This document shows positions 43,408-51,918 of a stretch of 64,000 nt of DNA, one piece after another; the first letter of the stretch is position 1; each line of letters opens with the position of its first letter. The DNA is from a virus: IMG/VR virus record IMGVR_UViG_3300017963_000282, positions 1 to 64,000 of that record; one strand, written 5' to 3'. The notes beneath the pieces are model-generated. The model was given only the letters and a program-made list of their open reading frames with translations. It was not told the origin of the DNA and searched no databases. The translations under genes and the position numbers were made by a program.

Positions 43408-44561
43408 ATGTTGGGCATCAGTAATCGTTTCAGTAGATTGCTAACCGGTGTCCAAATACTACCGTTCCAGTATTCCCATTGCAATTGACCTGTTGCATCA
43501 CCTGCTTGAGCTAAATATATTTCGACAAAATTGAATTTTTCTGTGGCGCCAATATACATAGCATCATCTAGTGCAGTAGCAGCTGCGGTTTCCAAAGAAG
43601 CATCAGAAACCACTGTAAAAGGCCCAAATGGTCTGTCTTCTCCAATAGTTGTACGACTAATTTGAGCAGGGGTGGTATAAAGCGTGGTAATCAAAAAACG
43701 GACATAATAACCAGAAACGCTATTTACTTCCAATTGTGTCCAATCGCCAGGAGCCGACCATTCAATCAGCAAATTGTCTGCGGCCACTGCCGTAAACTCA
43801 GTCGTATTATCCGTAGCTGGAGTAAACTCTACCCAAGACGTACCATTATAATATTCCCAGCGTCCTGCACCAGCAATACCCGCCACATCCAAATCAAAAT
43901 ACAACTTTTCAAAAGTTTTTTCCTTAGAACCAAAATACATGGCATCACCAACATTTGCAGGAATAGCAAACGCGGCACCACCACCAGGAGTTCTCAGGAC
44001 TGCGGTACGATCCGTAAATACTGAAGACTCTTCAGTAAATGCGGCTAGCAAACCAGGAGTTCTTGCGGGGGCAGAATTAGCTGTAAAAACCCCACCATCA
44101 TTTCCAAGAACCCGATTAAAAGATCCAATTTGGTTACTTGCCAATCCAATGGAAACTTTTAAGTCATCTCCCCATTCACCTTCATTTAAAGCTTCTGCTA
44201 AAATAGTATTCACACCAGCTCCAGCAGAACGATCCTTTAAATAAAGAGAAGCTTTCTGATTAGCCGTGGTATTCAATTGGCCAGTAGTGGTATCATCATA
44301 ATCTGCGGTTCTGACTACCCAACAAGCCGTTCCGCCGTTAAGGAAAAATCCCCATACGGCAAAAGTCAAATAACTATAATCTGTGAATCCGCCAAAAACT
44401 CTGGTATATTGTTCAAATGAAGTGATTAACTGTGGTTCACCAATCGGTCCCCGTTCAGCCAATCCAAGAAAAGCACTGGTCGAAGTCCCAACGCCAATAA
44501 TAGCGCGGCCATCATTTTCAACTTCTCGAACAAAAACTCCAGGACTTAAAAAACTGGCCAT
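43197..44561 (-). CDS. Tail sheath protein, N-terminal part (upstream of a frameshift)
   Basis: Starts MASFLSPGVFVREVENDG, the classic sheath opening, followed by TSTSAFLGLAERGPIGEPQLITSFEQYTRVFGG. It then contains two copies of an extra surface domain (WEYYNGTSWVEF... and WEYWNGSIWTPV...). The frame is meaningful only down to about 43440. The last 80 residues (NLLKRLLMPNICKL...) are out-of-frame noise. An additional single base near 43435-43445 would join it to the C-terminal frame. The sheath is essential, so an assembly error or a very recent mutation is likely. Confidence 0.88.
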   Translation of the reverse strand: MASFLSPGVFVREVENDGRAIIGVGTSTSAFLGLAERGPIGEPQLITSFEQYTRVFGGFTDYSYLTFAVWGFFLNGGTACWVVRTADYDDTTTGQLNTTANQKASLYLKDRSAGAGVNTILAEALNEGEWGDDLKVSIGLASNQIGSFNRVLGNDGGVFTANSAPARTPGLLAAFTEESSVFTDRTAVLRTPGGGAAFAIPANVGDAMYFGSKEKTFEKLYFDLDVAGIAGAGRWEYYNGTSWVEFTPATDNTTEFTAVAADNLLIEWSAPGDWTQLEVNSVSGYYVRFLITTLYTTPAQISRTTIGEDRPFGPFTVVSDASLETAAATALDDAMYIGATEKFNFVEIYLAQAGDATGQLQWEYWNGSIWTPVSNLLKRLLMPNICKLAESLVLICPLIGQRIRSIRKHSIGSELALPPIMHLIILLLNTFYHNLSISACWFLMRAMWLKFMII

Positions 44562-44599
44562 TTGTTATAGCCCCCTTAAAATGAAATCGAAAAAAATCA

Positions 44600-45037
44600 T
44601 TATTTATTTTTAGTAGGATTACCCTTAGTAATTGTTAATTTCGTTCGCTTCGTATGTTTCTTGGTGACTTTTCGTTTCTTTTCACCCTTCAACATCGGTT
44701 TTTCTTCTCCAAAGGCTAATGTCGCGGCTACGGATTTAGATTGTGTCGTCGGATCATGTTTAGGCTTAAATTTTGGATCAGAAAAATCATAATCTTGTTT
44801 TTTAGATTTTTTTCGATTGGACGGTTTGGATTTTTTCTTAGCTTGTTCCAATTCATCATCCAATCGAATATTGCTGAAAAGATGCGGATTCAAACCTCTT
44901 AATCTAACCAATTTTCCGGTTTGATAATAATCTTGTTCTGAAATTTCAACATCTTTTTGTTTTGGTTTTAAATAAAGGGAAAGACCACTTTGAAGAGTTA
45001 AATTTAAAGGTCTATTTCCATTATAATCAATTAGCAT
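44600..45037 (-). CDS. Basic hypothetical virion protein, 145 aa
   Basis: Residues 1-55 look folded (NLTLQSGLSLYLKPKQKDVEISEQDYY, LVRLRGLNPHLF). The remaining 90 residues are very basic and low-complexity (KKKSKPSNRKKSKKQD ... VTKKHTKRTKLTITKGN). It is located between the tail terminator candidate and the sheath, the slot for a small neck or tail-completion protein. No family is recognised. Confidence 0.55.
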   Translation of the reverse strand: MLIDYNGNRPLNLTLQSGLSLYLKPKQKDVEISEQDYYQTGKLVRLRGLNPHLFSNIRLDDELEQAKKKSKPSNRKKSKKQDYDFSDPKFKPKHDPTTQSKSVAATLAFGEEKPMLKGEKKRKVTKKHTKRTKLTITKGNPTKNK

Positions 45038-45054
45038 AGCTACTCCTCTCTTTC

Positions 45055-45726
45055 TTAAATTTCAATTTCCTCAATAATAAATTCCTCTGGTGTGGTATCA
45101 TTTGGATCGGAATTGCTTTGGGCTTCAACTGAGATATCTGTAATAGCATATTGAATTTCTGCATCTTTACAACTATCGGCATAAATATAACCGATGATAC
45201 CCAATGTCCAAGTTCGTATAAAAATACCAAAATCTTCATTATCTCCAAATGTATATCCGCGTCTAAATAAACTTAAATTTTGATCTTTAACCCGCAACAT
45301 TCTATGTTTTGGTGGAAATATTTTGTCTAATTGAAATTGTAATTCAGTCATATCATCCCAATGTTGTGTCCTAGCTATAATCGTATAAGTAAATTCTGCT
45401 GGTTCTGGGCCTTCTCGAACTGAATATTTTACCGGATTTCCATCAGCATCCCAAGCAATTGGTTGTGCGGCACGGCATTGTTTCCAATAAACTCCGGGCG
45501 CTGCTGCCAAACCAGTAAAAGCTATTTCCACCATTCCAAGTGGTGTCGCATCCGGAACCAACTTAGAATCTCTTGTCCGAAAAAAAATAGGTACAATAAA
45601 TTTTGAGCCGTCTCCCCTTTTTAGCAACAATTTCTGCTTTAATAAATCATCTAAAGCTTTATTGATATCCTTTACAGTAATATCATCACTAAAAGGTCTG
45701 TTTTCTGCTTTTGATTTACTGTGCAT
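45055..45726 (-). CDS. Putative tail terminator / neck protein
   Basis: 223 residues. The start (DDITVKDINKALDDLLKQKLLLKRGDGSKFIVPIFFRTRDSKLVPDATPLGMVEIAFTGL) and the FTYTIIARTQHWDDMTELQFQLDKIFPP segment read as a tail-terminator-like fold. The location between the gp10-like neck gene and the sheath is where terminators are encoded. No family signature is certain. Confidence 0.5.
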   Translation of the reverse strand: MHSKSKAENRPFSDDITVKDINKALDDLLKQKLLLKRGDGSKFIVPIFFRTRDSKLVPDATPLGMVEIAFTGLAAAPGVYWKQCRAAQPIAWDADGNPVKYSVREGPEPAEFTYTIIARTQHWDDMTELQFQLDKIFPPKHRMLRVKDQNLSLFRRGYTFGDNEDFGIFIRTWTLGIIGYIYADSCKDAEIQYAITDISVEAQSNSDPNDTTPEEFIIEEIEI

Positions 45727-46228
45727 CGGTGGCTCCCAATTTTATTAAACCGTCTTTTAAAACTTTTTTAAATGTTTTCAATAACTTAGGCGGCCTAGAA
45801 ATCCAAATATCTCTCCAAAGAGGATGATCTGATTCCAAAGTTTTTGCAATCTCCTCTAAGCTACCAGAAGTACGCCGGCCACGAATATCATAAGCTGGGG
45901 TACCTTGAAAAACACCCACCAATGCCCCCCCACGGGGTTTTAATTCGGCAATCCTTATATTCTCATAATAAGAACGGCTATCACCTCTACCAAATCTTTG
46001 TAAATCTTCTGTTCGTAATCCCAAGCTGGATTTATATTTTTTCCACTTGTCTGAAAATGTGCCGGGCACTTGATTCTTTGTAGAACGTCTGCGCCATTCT
46101 TCTCTAATATCCTTTGCTTCTTTTAAAGCCGCTTTTTGAGCAGCTTCATATACTGTCGCAACTACTTGACCAAAAAAAAGTTGTAAATTTTCAAGTTTTT
46201 TTTGATCCACCTCAATTCGGATGGCCAT
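45716..46228 (-). CDS. Neck protein, HK97 gp10/Mu gpG-like
   Basis: 170 residues. An N-terminal helix (IRIEVDQKKLENLQLFFGQVVATVYEAAQKAALKEAKDI) precedes WKKYKSSLGLRTEDLQR and a beta-rich end. This is the layout of phage virion-morphogenesis/gp10-like proteins that join head to tail. It overlaps its neighbours by 1 and 11 bp. Confidence 0.55.
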   Translation of the reverse strand: MAIRIEVDQKKLENLQLFFGQVVATVYEAAQKAALKEAKDIREEWRRRSTKNQVPGTFSDKWKKYKSSLGLRTEDLQRFGRGDSRSYYENIRIAELKPRGGALVGVFQGTPAYDIRGRRTSGSLEEIAKTLESDHPLWRDIWISRPPKLLKTFKKVLKDGLIKLGATDAQ

Positions 46229-46686
46229 TATTTAGGCACTCGCGTAACTTGATCTGGAGCCTGATAATCTTGATGCAGCCAACGTTTTCTGGTAAATCGA
46301 GAAGTCGTTGAAGATAATCCTTGTCTTCCGGTTCTGCTCTTTTTTAATTCCGCTATAATTTCTTTAGCATCATCTTTATAGTCTTTTACCCATTGATTTT
46401 GCTCACCTCTTTCACCACGAATCACTCCCCGCAAAATCAAATATGCCCCATAAGTAGCTTCCAAGAGGATTTTATCATTATCCTTTGCAAAAGTGGCTAA
46501 TTTTGCTCTTTCTAGTTGATTATCCACCCAGCCCTTTGCCTTTTTCCTACATCTAGTAATATATGTTTTAATTTGATTTGGATCATCACCAAAAAAAGCT
46601 CTAACATAATCTTCTATTTTAGGAACTATATCCCGAATGTCATCATTCGTGGCGTATGTTTCCACTTTAACCGTTCGTCTAGGCAA
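46228..46686 (-). CDS. Head-tail connector (gp6-like adaptor)
   Basis: 152 residues, mostly helical: NDDIRDIVPKIEDYVRAFFGDDPNQIKTYITRCRKKAKGWVDNQLERAK followed by ILLEATYGAYLILRGVIRG. Small all-helical proteins directly downstream of the capsid gene are adaptors bound under the portal. The family assignment is from layout and position. Confidence 0.55.
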   Translation of the reverse strand: MPRRTVKVETYATNDDIRDIVPKIEDYVRAFFGDDPNQIKTYITRCRKKAKGWVDNQLERAKLATFAKDNDKILLEATYGAYLILRGVIRGERGEQNQWVKDYKDDAKEIIAELKKSRTGRQGLSSTTSRFTRKRWLHQDYQAPDQVTRVPK

Positions 46687-46703
46687 TTTCTAAACCCCCA
46701 AAA

Positions 46704-47090
46704 TTATTTAGATTTTTTGGCTGGTTTAGCTACTTCTTCTTCGGCTTCCAATTCATCCAGAGCTTCATTTTTTTCTTTGGGCAATTCCATCTTCGGCTCA
46801 GGATCAACAGGTTTTTCTTTCTTTACTTTGGGGGCTTCCTTTACAGGTTCCGCCAAATCTTTAATGTAGGTATATACTTTTGGATTTTGTTCTTTTACAT
46901 AATCCAATGAAATTTTATATACCTCTTTGATAGTTTTATAGACATATTCAGGCGCTAATTTTTTATCCATTTGCGCCTGAGCCTTCCGAAGAAGCTTATC
47001 CCAGCGTTTTTCATATATCCTTCTGGCACTACGTTGCACCTCAGTCTCTTGTGGTCTGAGTCTTAAAAGTCCCATAACACTTCCTTCCAC
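46704..47090 (-). CDS. Hypothetical capsid-region protein, 128 aa
   Basis: A folded helical N-terminal half (RRIYEKRWDKLLRKAQAQMDKKLAPEYVYKTIKEVYKI) is followed by a Lys/Glu/Pro-rich flexible tail (EPVKEAPKVKKEKPVDPEP...). The start is uncertain: the frame opens at 47090, but the in-frame MGLLRLRPQE at about 47075 also fits. Probably a capsid-associated or adaptor protein. Family unknown. Confidence 0.5.
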   Translation of the reverse strand: MEGSVMGLLRLRPQETEVQRSARRIYEKRWDKLLRKAQAQMDKKLAPEYVYKTIKEVYKISLDYVKEQNPKVYTYIKDLAEPVKEAPKVKKEKPVDPEPKMELPKEKNEALDELEAEEEVAKPAKKSK

Positions 47091-47102
47091 TAAAAGTTAA
47101 AA

Positions 47103-47441
47103 TTATAGATGATACGACACGCCATCCATACTTAAATAAGTGGCTGCCGTCATAGAGAAAATTTCCACATCTCCAGTGGCTTCGACTTCAATATTTGGAT
47201 GAGCATCTGTAGAATCGGAATGCACAGCAATTTTTCGTTGAGCCGAAGGCCGGGCAATAGCTGCAAGATTGGTCAAAACTGTCGTATCTGCCAATGTGCC
47301 TGGAGTTAATTGGCCACGAAAATGCACAATACCATCCTTTATACGATATTCCAGCGTGCCAGTCCAGCTATTTTGTAGTGTTAAAGTTCTCCAACCGCTA
47401 TCTGGCCTATCTGCAATATATCGTTGATCTTCATTCGCCAT
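47103..47441 (-). CDS. Capsid-decoration-like protein, 112 aa
   Basis: SGWRTLTLQNSWTGTLEYRIKDGIVHFRGQLTPGTLADTTVLTNLAAIARPSAQRKI is a known fibre/decoration beta-domain (GW-x-x-L-x-NSW-x-G...YR-x-x-DG-x-V). The domain is frequent at tail-fibre ends. Here the gene follows the major capsid gene and its terminator, so head decoration is more likely. Confidence 0.6.
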   Translation of the reverse strand: MANEDQRYIADRPDSGWRTLTLQNSWTGTLEYRIKDGIVHFRGQLTPGTLADTTVLTNLAAIARPSAQRKIAVHSDSTDAHPNIEVEATGDVEIFSMTAATYLSMDGVSYHL

Positions 47442-47485
47442 TTTAGATTCATCTCCTATAAATTAGATTTTACCCAATAAAATAA

Positions 47486-47527
47486 AAGGGGTTGGGGCCT
47501 AAAATAGATAAGCCTACCAACCCCCTT
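47486..47527 (-). terminator. Terminator after the major capsid gene
   Basis: Minus-strand AAGGGGGTTGG pairs with CCAACCCCTT (10 bp, one bulged G), with an inner AGGC/GGCC helix, followed by TTTTATTTTATT. It lies 54 bp after the capsid stop and should lower transcription of the neck and tail genes relative to capsid. Confidence 0.75.
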
Positions 47528-47580
47528 GTAGTAAAAAGGAACCCATAGCAACCTATAATATCCTCAGCAACTAATTCAAA

Positions 47581-48636
47581 TTATACTGGAGTTTCAGTAA
47601 GATCGTAGAGCGCAAAGTTGGCATTGGGCTTACGACAAATCAGCTGAAGATATGATTCCATGTAATGCTTGTTTGCAGGACCGTCTTTGGCGATTGGAGT
47701 CATTTGGGCTTCTTTGAGCACCTTCATCTTCCAATAGCGCATATCCAATCCGAAAACATCCTGACCCTTATTACCAGCTGCGGTACCAACCAGGGTATCA
47801 CCAGCAGTGCGGGGCACATGGATAGAATCCGCAATAGGAATAGCACGATACTGTGAAACCACAAAACCGGCATTCACATTGATCGTATCATTAAACCGTT
47901 GCCGCGTAGCAAAAATGTTATTCAGATTATCTCTTTGAACATTACCAGTAATAATCAGATTAACTCGGCCACCATCATCTCGGACAGCTCGAAGACCGGC
48001 ATCTAATTTTGCCTGGCTAATATTCTCAGGAGTACCCGGAGTCGCGCCATAAAACGCATTGGAAAACAACGTAGCGGTCTCAGCATCAGTTGTTCGATCC
48101 AAACCATACAGCGTATCCGTAGAAACCGGGGTGGGCGTAGCATCCTGAAGAACGTGGCGAAGACCAACTAAGTTATTCGCACTTTCACCGGCAATTATAC
48201 CAGATCGAATTGCGAAAAGCTGAATCTCTTCCAAATCCCGGAAATCCATAACGGCGTCACCCAACTCTTCCATAAGGACATCAATGCCGCCTTGACCAGC
48301 CGCCGATGCAATCATATAATCCGAAACGGCAACACCAATTCGGATAATACCAGCATATTCGGCCACTCTTAAGCGCCCTTGATTTCCAAAGGAAGCATCC
48401 GGCAAAGCATCTGCCGTGGTAGGCTCAACGGTCATGGTTCGGCTTGCATTACGAGCAGTTCTCACGCGAATCCCGGTTGGATTACCAATCATGGGCTCAC
48501 GATCAAACAGTTGCCGAAACACATTATCATCATTCAATTGATTCCACACAGCCAAATCAAACAGATCGTTTAATTCAGCGCGATCTGCGCCAACAACAGG
48601 CAGAGTCGAGGTAATGTCAGCAGTTAAAAGAGCCAT
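47581..48636 (-). CDS. Major capsid protein, HK97-fold
   Basis: 351 residues. E-loop-type features (PTGIRVRTARNASRTMTVEPTTADALPDASFGNQGRLRVAEYAGIIRIGVAVSD), a spine helix (LMEELGDAVMDFRDLEEIQLFAI) and a P-domain end (MTPIAKDGPANKHYMESYLQLICRKPNANFALYDLT) fit HK97-like capsid proteins. It is preceded by the scaffold and followed by a strong terminator. No delta domain is seen inside the gene, consistent with a separate scaffold. Confidence 0.88.
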   Translation of the reverse strand: MALLTADITSTLPVVGADRAELNDLFDLAVWNQLNDDNVFRQLFDREPMIGNPTGIRVRTARNASRTMTVEPTTADALPDASFGNQGRLRVAEYAGIIRIGVAVSDYMIASAAGQGGIDVLMEELGDAVMDFRDLEEIQLFAIRSGIIAGESANNLVGLRHVLQDATPTPVSTDTLYGLDRTTDAETATLFSNAFYGATPGTPENISQAKLDAGLRAVRDDGGRVNLIITGNVQRDNLNNIFATRQRFNDTINVNAGFVVSQYRAIPIADSIHVPRTAGDTLVGTAAGNKGQDVFGLDMRYWKMKVLKEAQMTPIAKDGPANKHYMESYLQLICRKPNANFALYDLTETPV

Positions 48637-48668
48637 TCTTTTAAACCCCCCTTAAAAGGACTGTAAAA

Positions 48669-49505
48669 TTATCTATTTAGGACTTTTGTTAATGCATTCT
48701 GCAATTTTGGACTATTCTTAATCAATTCAGGCAAGGTTTCCAAATTGATGGATTGAGCTTGCTCTGGAGTTAATTTCTCTAAAATCGAGCCCCCAGTTGA
48801 TCCGCCCGCTGGGGCTTGTTGAGTTGCTTTTTGTGCATCAGAATCCGCAGCTGGGGGATTAGGCGCTCCCATTTGCTGAGTTTGAATCTGACCCGGCACC
48901 TGCGATTTCTTAATCACATCTTTGAAAACTTCTTTTGCTTCCTCTACTGCCAGTTGAAAAGCATCGGCATCTTTCTTATCTGCACCAATAAACTTATGAT
49001 ATTCTTCAGGAATGCCCGATTCTTTTAAGATTTGTACCTTTGCAACTTCAAATTCTTTTGCCTGGCGGGCTACTTCCGCATCAGCTAATTTCTGGAGCAA
49101 TTCCTTATTTTGATCTGCAAGTTTACTTAATTGATCCTGAAATTTTTCCGTATCAGACAATTTAGCTAGCCTCTCTTTTTCTTGCGCTTCCTTAATTAAA
49201 TTCAATTCTTGTGCGACTTTTGTGAATTCCGCTTCTTTGGTCTCAAATTGTTCTTTTAACCCAGCGATTTTACTTAACAATGAATCCCTACTTTGTTTCA
49301 CTTTGGGATCATACATTGGATCATATCCCGCAGGTAATTGAAAATCCCCAGTAGGTGCGGGAGTTTGCTGTGTTTGCTGCCTCTCATTTTCTATAGCGGC
49401 AGAAGCTTGTTGGGTTATATTCTGATGAAGTTGCTTTGTTTTCTGGGAATGCGGCCCAGAGCCGGTAATAGTGGATAAATCTTGGTTATTATCTTGTTCT
49501 GGCAT
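48669..49505 (-). CDS. Capsid scaffolding protein
   Basis: 278 residues. A Gln/Ser/Pro-rich N-terminus, a long coiled coil (about 70-170: LLSKIAGLKEQFETKEAEFTKVAQELNLIKEAQEKER...), a flexible Gln/Pro/Gly linker and a C-terminal helix (SPKLQNALTKVLNR) that should bind the capsid. This is the typical layout of phage scaffold proteins, and it is located directly before the capsid gene. The GACC-box promoter lies 60 bp upstream. Confidence 0.8.
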   Translation of the reverse strand: MPEQDNNQDLSTITGSGPHSQKTKQLHQNITQQASAAIENERQQTQQTPAPTGDFQLPAGYDPMYDPKVKQSRDSLLSKIAGLKEQFETKEAEFTKVAQELNLIKEAQEKERLAKLSDTEKFQDQLSKLADQNKELLQKLADAEVARQAKEFEVAKVQILKESGIPEEYHKFIGADKKDADAFQLAVEEAKEVFKDVIKKSQVPGQIQTQQMGAPNPPAADSDAQKATQQAPAGGSTGGSILEKLTPEQAQSINLETLPELIKNSPKLQNALTKVLNR

Positions 49506-49562
49506 AAAATTACTCCTTTGAAATAATTACACAAATGTACAAAAAATGCACATACAGGAGGT

Positions 49563-49599
49563 ACTATACCATATTTTTTAAAGAAAAAAGGTATGGTCA
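49563..49599 (-). promoter_or_regulatory. GACC-box promoter P1 upstream of the scaffold/capsid operon
   Basis: Minus strand: box TGACCATACC (49590-49599), 26 bp, then -10 TATAGT (49563-49568), with TATGG just before it. No -35 consensus is seen. An inverted repeat ACCATA/TATGGT overlaps the region. The predicted RNA starts near 49556 and forms a hairpin (ATGTGCA with TGTACAT, one G-U pair) before the AAAGGAGT ribosome site. The same box/-10 spacing occurs at two other sites. Confidence 0.6.
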
Positions 49600-49648
49600 T
49601 TCGATTTTTTTGAAAAAAAGTGAATTTTTTTGAGGGGTTGGGAACGTG

Positions 49649-49972
49649 CTAATCTAACACATAAAAGCTGATTTTATGGGGGGGAATGCGTAAGATCATG
49701 GAATCTTTGAAGATTCTCCATTTAATCGCAAAAGGCAGTTGTTTCATATGAAAATGAATATCCCAATAATATTTGGTAAAATTTTCTGCCTCTTTTAAAC
49801 CTAAATATCTCCACCTTTCTTTGAACTTCCAGCTATTTCGATAATTATAGATACCCTGTTGAACTAAAGCCTCGAAATATTTGCCAAAACACCTTTTGTA
49901 CCAAAAAGATAGACAAACATAAATCAATTTATAGCCTAACTTCTTGATTTCTTTATGAAATTTTTTCCGCAT
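49649..49972 (-). CDS. Basic aromatic-rich hypothetical protein, 107 aa
   Basis: Rich in Lys, Arg, Trp, Tyr and Phe (LGYKLIYVCLSFWYKRCFGKYFEALVQQG ... NFTKYYWDIHFHM). It is helical, possibly membrane-associated, and has no catalytic motif. It ends 50 bp upstream of promoter P1. Family unknown. Confidence 0.5.
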   Translation of the reverse strand: MRKKFHKEIKKLGYKLIYVCLSFWYKRCFGKYFEALVQQGIYNYRNSWKFKERWRYLGLKEAENFTKYYWDIHFHMKQLPFAIKWRIFKDSMILRIPPHKISFYVLD

Positions 49973-49993
49973 ATCCTTATTTTATCATAAATA

Positions 49994-50455
49994 TTAAGGT
50001 GTGTCTACTGGATCTTCCAAATTATCAACATATTGATCTATATATGGTTTTAATACAAAATCCATTTGTAAAATAACCATATGTTCCCAACACGTTCGAC
50101 GTAAATGATTAAATCGAAATATAGCATGTACAAATTCATGATTTAGCGTATGGATATCACCTTGTCGGACATAAATAGAATGGGTCATCGGATGATAACA
50201 ACCCAAAGCCCATGGACCACAATAATCAAAAAGACCATCCTCATCCACATAATAAACTTTAGGAAAAGGCGGTTCTTTTAAAACACATCCCTTTGAAGCG
50301 TAAGCTTGCAATAAAACGTTGAGATATCGCACATTTGCCTTAAGCAACACCTCATGTTCCCGCACTGGAGCTGGTTTTTTTGAACTTAGTGAAAATCCAA
50401 AAATATTAAAAATCAACAATAATCCTACTAATAATGAAAAAGTGTTTCTAAACAA
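49994..50455 (-). CDS. Secreted zincin-like metalloprotease (HEFVH)
   Basis: 153 residues. Hydrophobic signal segment (LLVGLLLIFNIFGFSL, about 8-23), then a mature part with Cys pairs (C57, C79, C86, C122) that suggest periplasmic oxidation. The active-site motif is HEFVH at 106-110, and downstream WEH (123-125) could supply the third zinc ligand. Its pattern HExxH in a small secreted protein resembles minimal zincins. A second one is encoded at 53341-53925. The substrate is unknown; cleavage of envelope proteins is an inference. Confidence 0.65.
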   Translation of the reverse strand: MFRNTFSLLVGLLLIFNIFGFSLSSKKPAPVREHEVLLKANVRYLNVLLQAYASKGCVLKEPPFPKVYYVDEDGLFDYCGPWALGCYHPMTHSIYVRQGDIHTLNHEFVHAIFRFNHLRRTCWEHMVILQMDFVLKPYIDQYVDNLEDPVDTP

Positions 50456-50468
50456 TGGTTTAGGATTC

Positions 50469-50807
50469 CTATAAGTCTGAAAATTTCCAAATTAAAGCGA
50501 TTAAAGACCATTGAAAAGCTGCCAACCATACCAAGAGAAAAGTTAGTATAATCCAAGACAGCCATTGCGGCACAAACATTAAATCAAATAGGCCGGTAGT
50601 AGTACCACCAATTGCCACGAACGCTGAAATATAATGGGATAGGCAATACGGACAACCTACCAATTTTCCCAAAAACTTAGATTTTTTTTGAATCCAACGT
50701 CTAAGTCCTTGAAATAACAGGCTTTTAGCAATAGTCCACGATAAACAAGCCACAATTGCGGATAAAATAAAAAGAGATGATCCACAAAATTCCTCTAGCA
50801 TATACAC
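50469..50807 (-). CDS. DUF1360-like small membrane protein
   Basis: 112 residues with three or four hydrophobic helices. The KFLGKLVGCPYCLSHYISAFVA motif (GCPYCLSxYxxAF) is the signature of DUF1360 membrane proteins. The CPYC pair could bind metal or be redox active. Starts at 50807 or 50801 are both possible. It lies beside the zincin and ClpP genes. Function of the family is unknown. Confidence 0.65.
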   Translation of the reverse strand: MYMLEEFCGSSLFILSAIVACLSWTIAKSLLFQGLRRWIQKKSKFLGKLVGCPYCLSHYISAFVAIGGTTTGLFDLMFVPQWLSWIILTFLLVWLAAFQWSLIALIWKFSDL

Positions 50808-50869
50808 CCACTACCACAATGCGTTACAGGACGTAGCATCCATTTTCTAATCCAAATACTTGAAATCAT

Positions 50870-51538
50870 TTATTTTTTACCCCCTTTGCGTTTTTTATTA
50901 GCCTGTTTTTTTACTTTTTTAACTAATGGTTTTTGTTTTGGCCAATCATTAAAACATAAAATTCCATCAACAAATCCATAGTTAACCACTTCTTCTACAC
51001 CTAAATATACATCCCCACCCTTGTTTTGAATAAAAAGATTTTTCAAACCAGCTTTTTTAAGCCTCGTATGGGTTTCATAAACATCATACATCATTTCCAG
51101 CCGATTCTCGCTTTCTTTACCATATGAAATAGAATCCCTAATATGTTCTGAACCGGATGAATGAACCGTTCCACCTTCATGGATCATAAAACACGTATTG
51201 GGAGCCAAATATCGTTCATCACAGGCCAACATAACAATAGTGGCCATCGAGGCCACGATTCCCCATCCAAAAGCTCTGGTATAACATTTTATGGATCTAA
51301 GAATGTCATACATCGCCCAACCGGCTTCATCCGACCCCCCACAGGAATTTACATGAATGGTTATTGGTCTTTTGTTCAATGATTCCAATAACATAAGATT
51401 TTTGTGCAACCGAATTGCCGCAGCCTGGGAAATATTCCCAATATATACTTCTCTCCTAGTGAGACTTACACCGGATTCCACATAACGCTCCAAATCATCA
51501 CCAAATGTGTTTATTTGGTCCCGTGTTTTGGCATCCAT
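50870..51538 (-). CDS. ClpP-like serine protease
   Basis: 222 residues. ClpP-fold signature: VYIGNISQAAA, IHVNSCGGSDEAGWAMYDIL, catalytic Ser97 in GWGIVASMAT, His120 in FMIHEGG, and Asp176 in GGDVYLGVEEVVNYGFVDG. All three triad residues are present. Phages use ClpP-type (S14) enzymes as capsid maturation proteases, and this gene lies about 1.4 kb upstream of the scaffold. It also has a Lys-rich tail. A role in host-protein degradation is the alternative. Confidence 0.82.
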   Translation of the reverse strand: MDAKTRDQINTFGDDLERYVESGVSLTRREVYIGNISQAAAIRLHKNLMLLESLNKRPITIHVNSCGGSDEAGWAMYDILRSIKCYTRAFGWGIVASMATIVMLACDERYLAPNTCFMIHEGGTVHSSGSEHIRDSISYGKESENRLEMMYDVYETHTRLKKAGLKNLFIQNKGGDVYLGVEEVVNYGFVDGILCFNDWPKQKPLVKKVKKQANKKRKGGKK

Positions 51539-51555
51539 TTGCTGGCCCTACCTGA

Positions 51556-51855
51556 TTAGAATTGAATTACAATACCGAAAGTTGGAGAGTGGGAATTGGC
51601 ATCAATTTTAAAATAATATCCCCAGTTGCAGTTTTGCCTGTATGGCGCAAGCTGTTTTTTATAAATTGGCGAGCTATTGATATATTCTTGTGAAAACTCA
51701 GATTGCATTAGTTGCCCGGCCACAAAATGATCCGATATATGAGTTTGCAGGATTTTTGGGATATTTCGAATCTGCCAAGAATACGAAGAAACACAAACCA
51801 TAAAAACTGAGAAAATCCAAGGAGTTAGCTTTCTCAATAATTGTTGAAATGTCAT
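51556..51855 (-). CDS. Secreted or membrane-anchored protein, 99 aa
   Basis: The ATG at 51855 follows a GGAGGG ribosome site; an earlier in-frame codon would contain that site. A single hydrophobic segment (PWIFSVFMVCVSSYSW) near the N-terminus acts as signal or anchor. The mature part is short with few motifs (NCNWGYYFKIDANSHSPTFGIVIQF). It is controlled by the strong promoter and paired operator-like repeats just upstream. Function unknown. Confidence 0.55.
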   Translation of the reverse strand: MTFQQLLRKLTPWIFSVFMVCVSSYSWQIRNIPKILQTHISDHFVAGQLMQSEFSQEYINSSPIYKKQLAPYRQNCNWGYYFKIDANSHSPTFGIVIQF

Positions 51856-51918
51856 ACCGCCCTCCAAGTTTTATTAGTCTACCACAAAATTATAACATAG
51901 GCGGTATGGTCTCGTCAA
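51853..51918 (-). promoter_or_regulatory. Sigma-70-type promoter flanked by paired operator-like repeats (P3)
   Basis: Minus strand: TTGACG (51913-51918), 18-bp spacer, TATAAT (51889-51894) with an extended TG. The 9-bp sequence CATACCGCC occurs between -35 and -10 (51900-51908) and again, inverted, over the start codon at 51853-51861. The 47-bp centre distance is close to 4.5 helical turns. The same GACCATACCGCC box is present at P4 (52327-52338). Confidence 0.6.
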
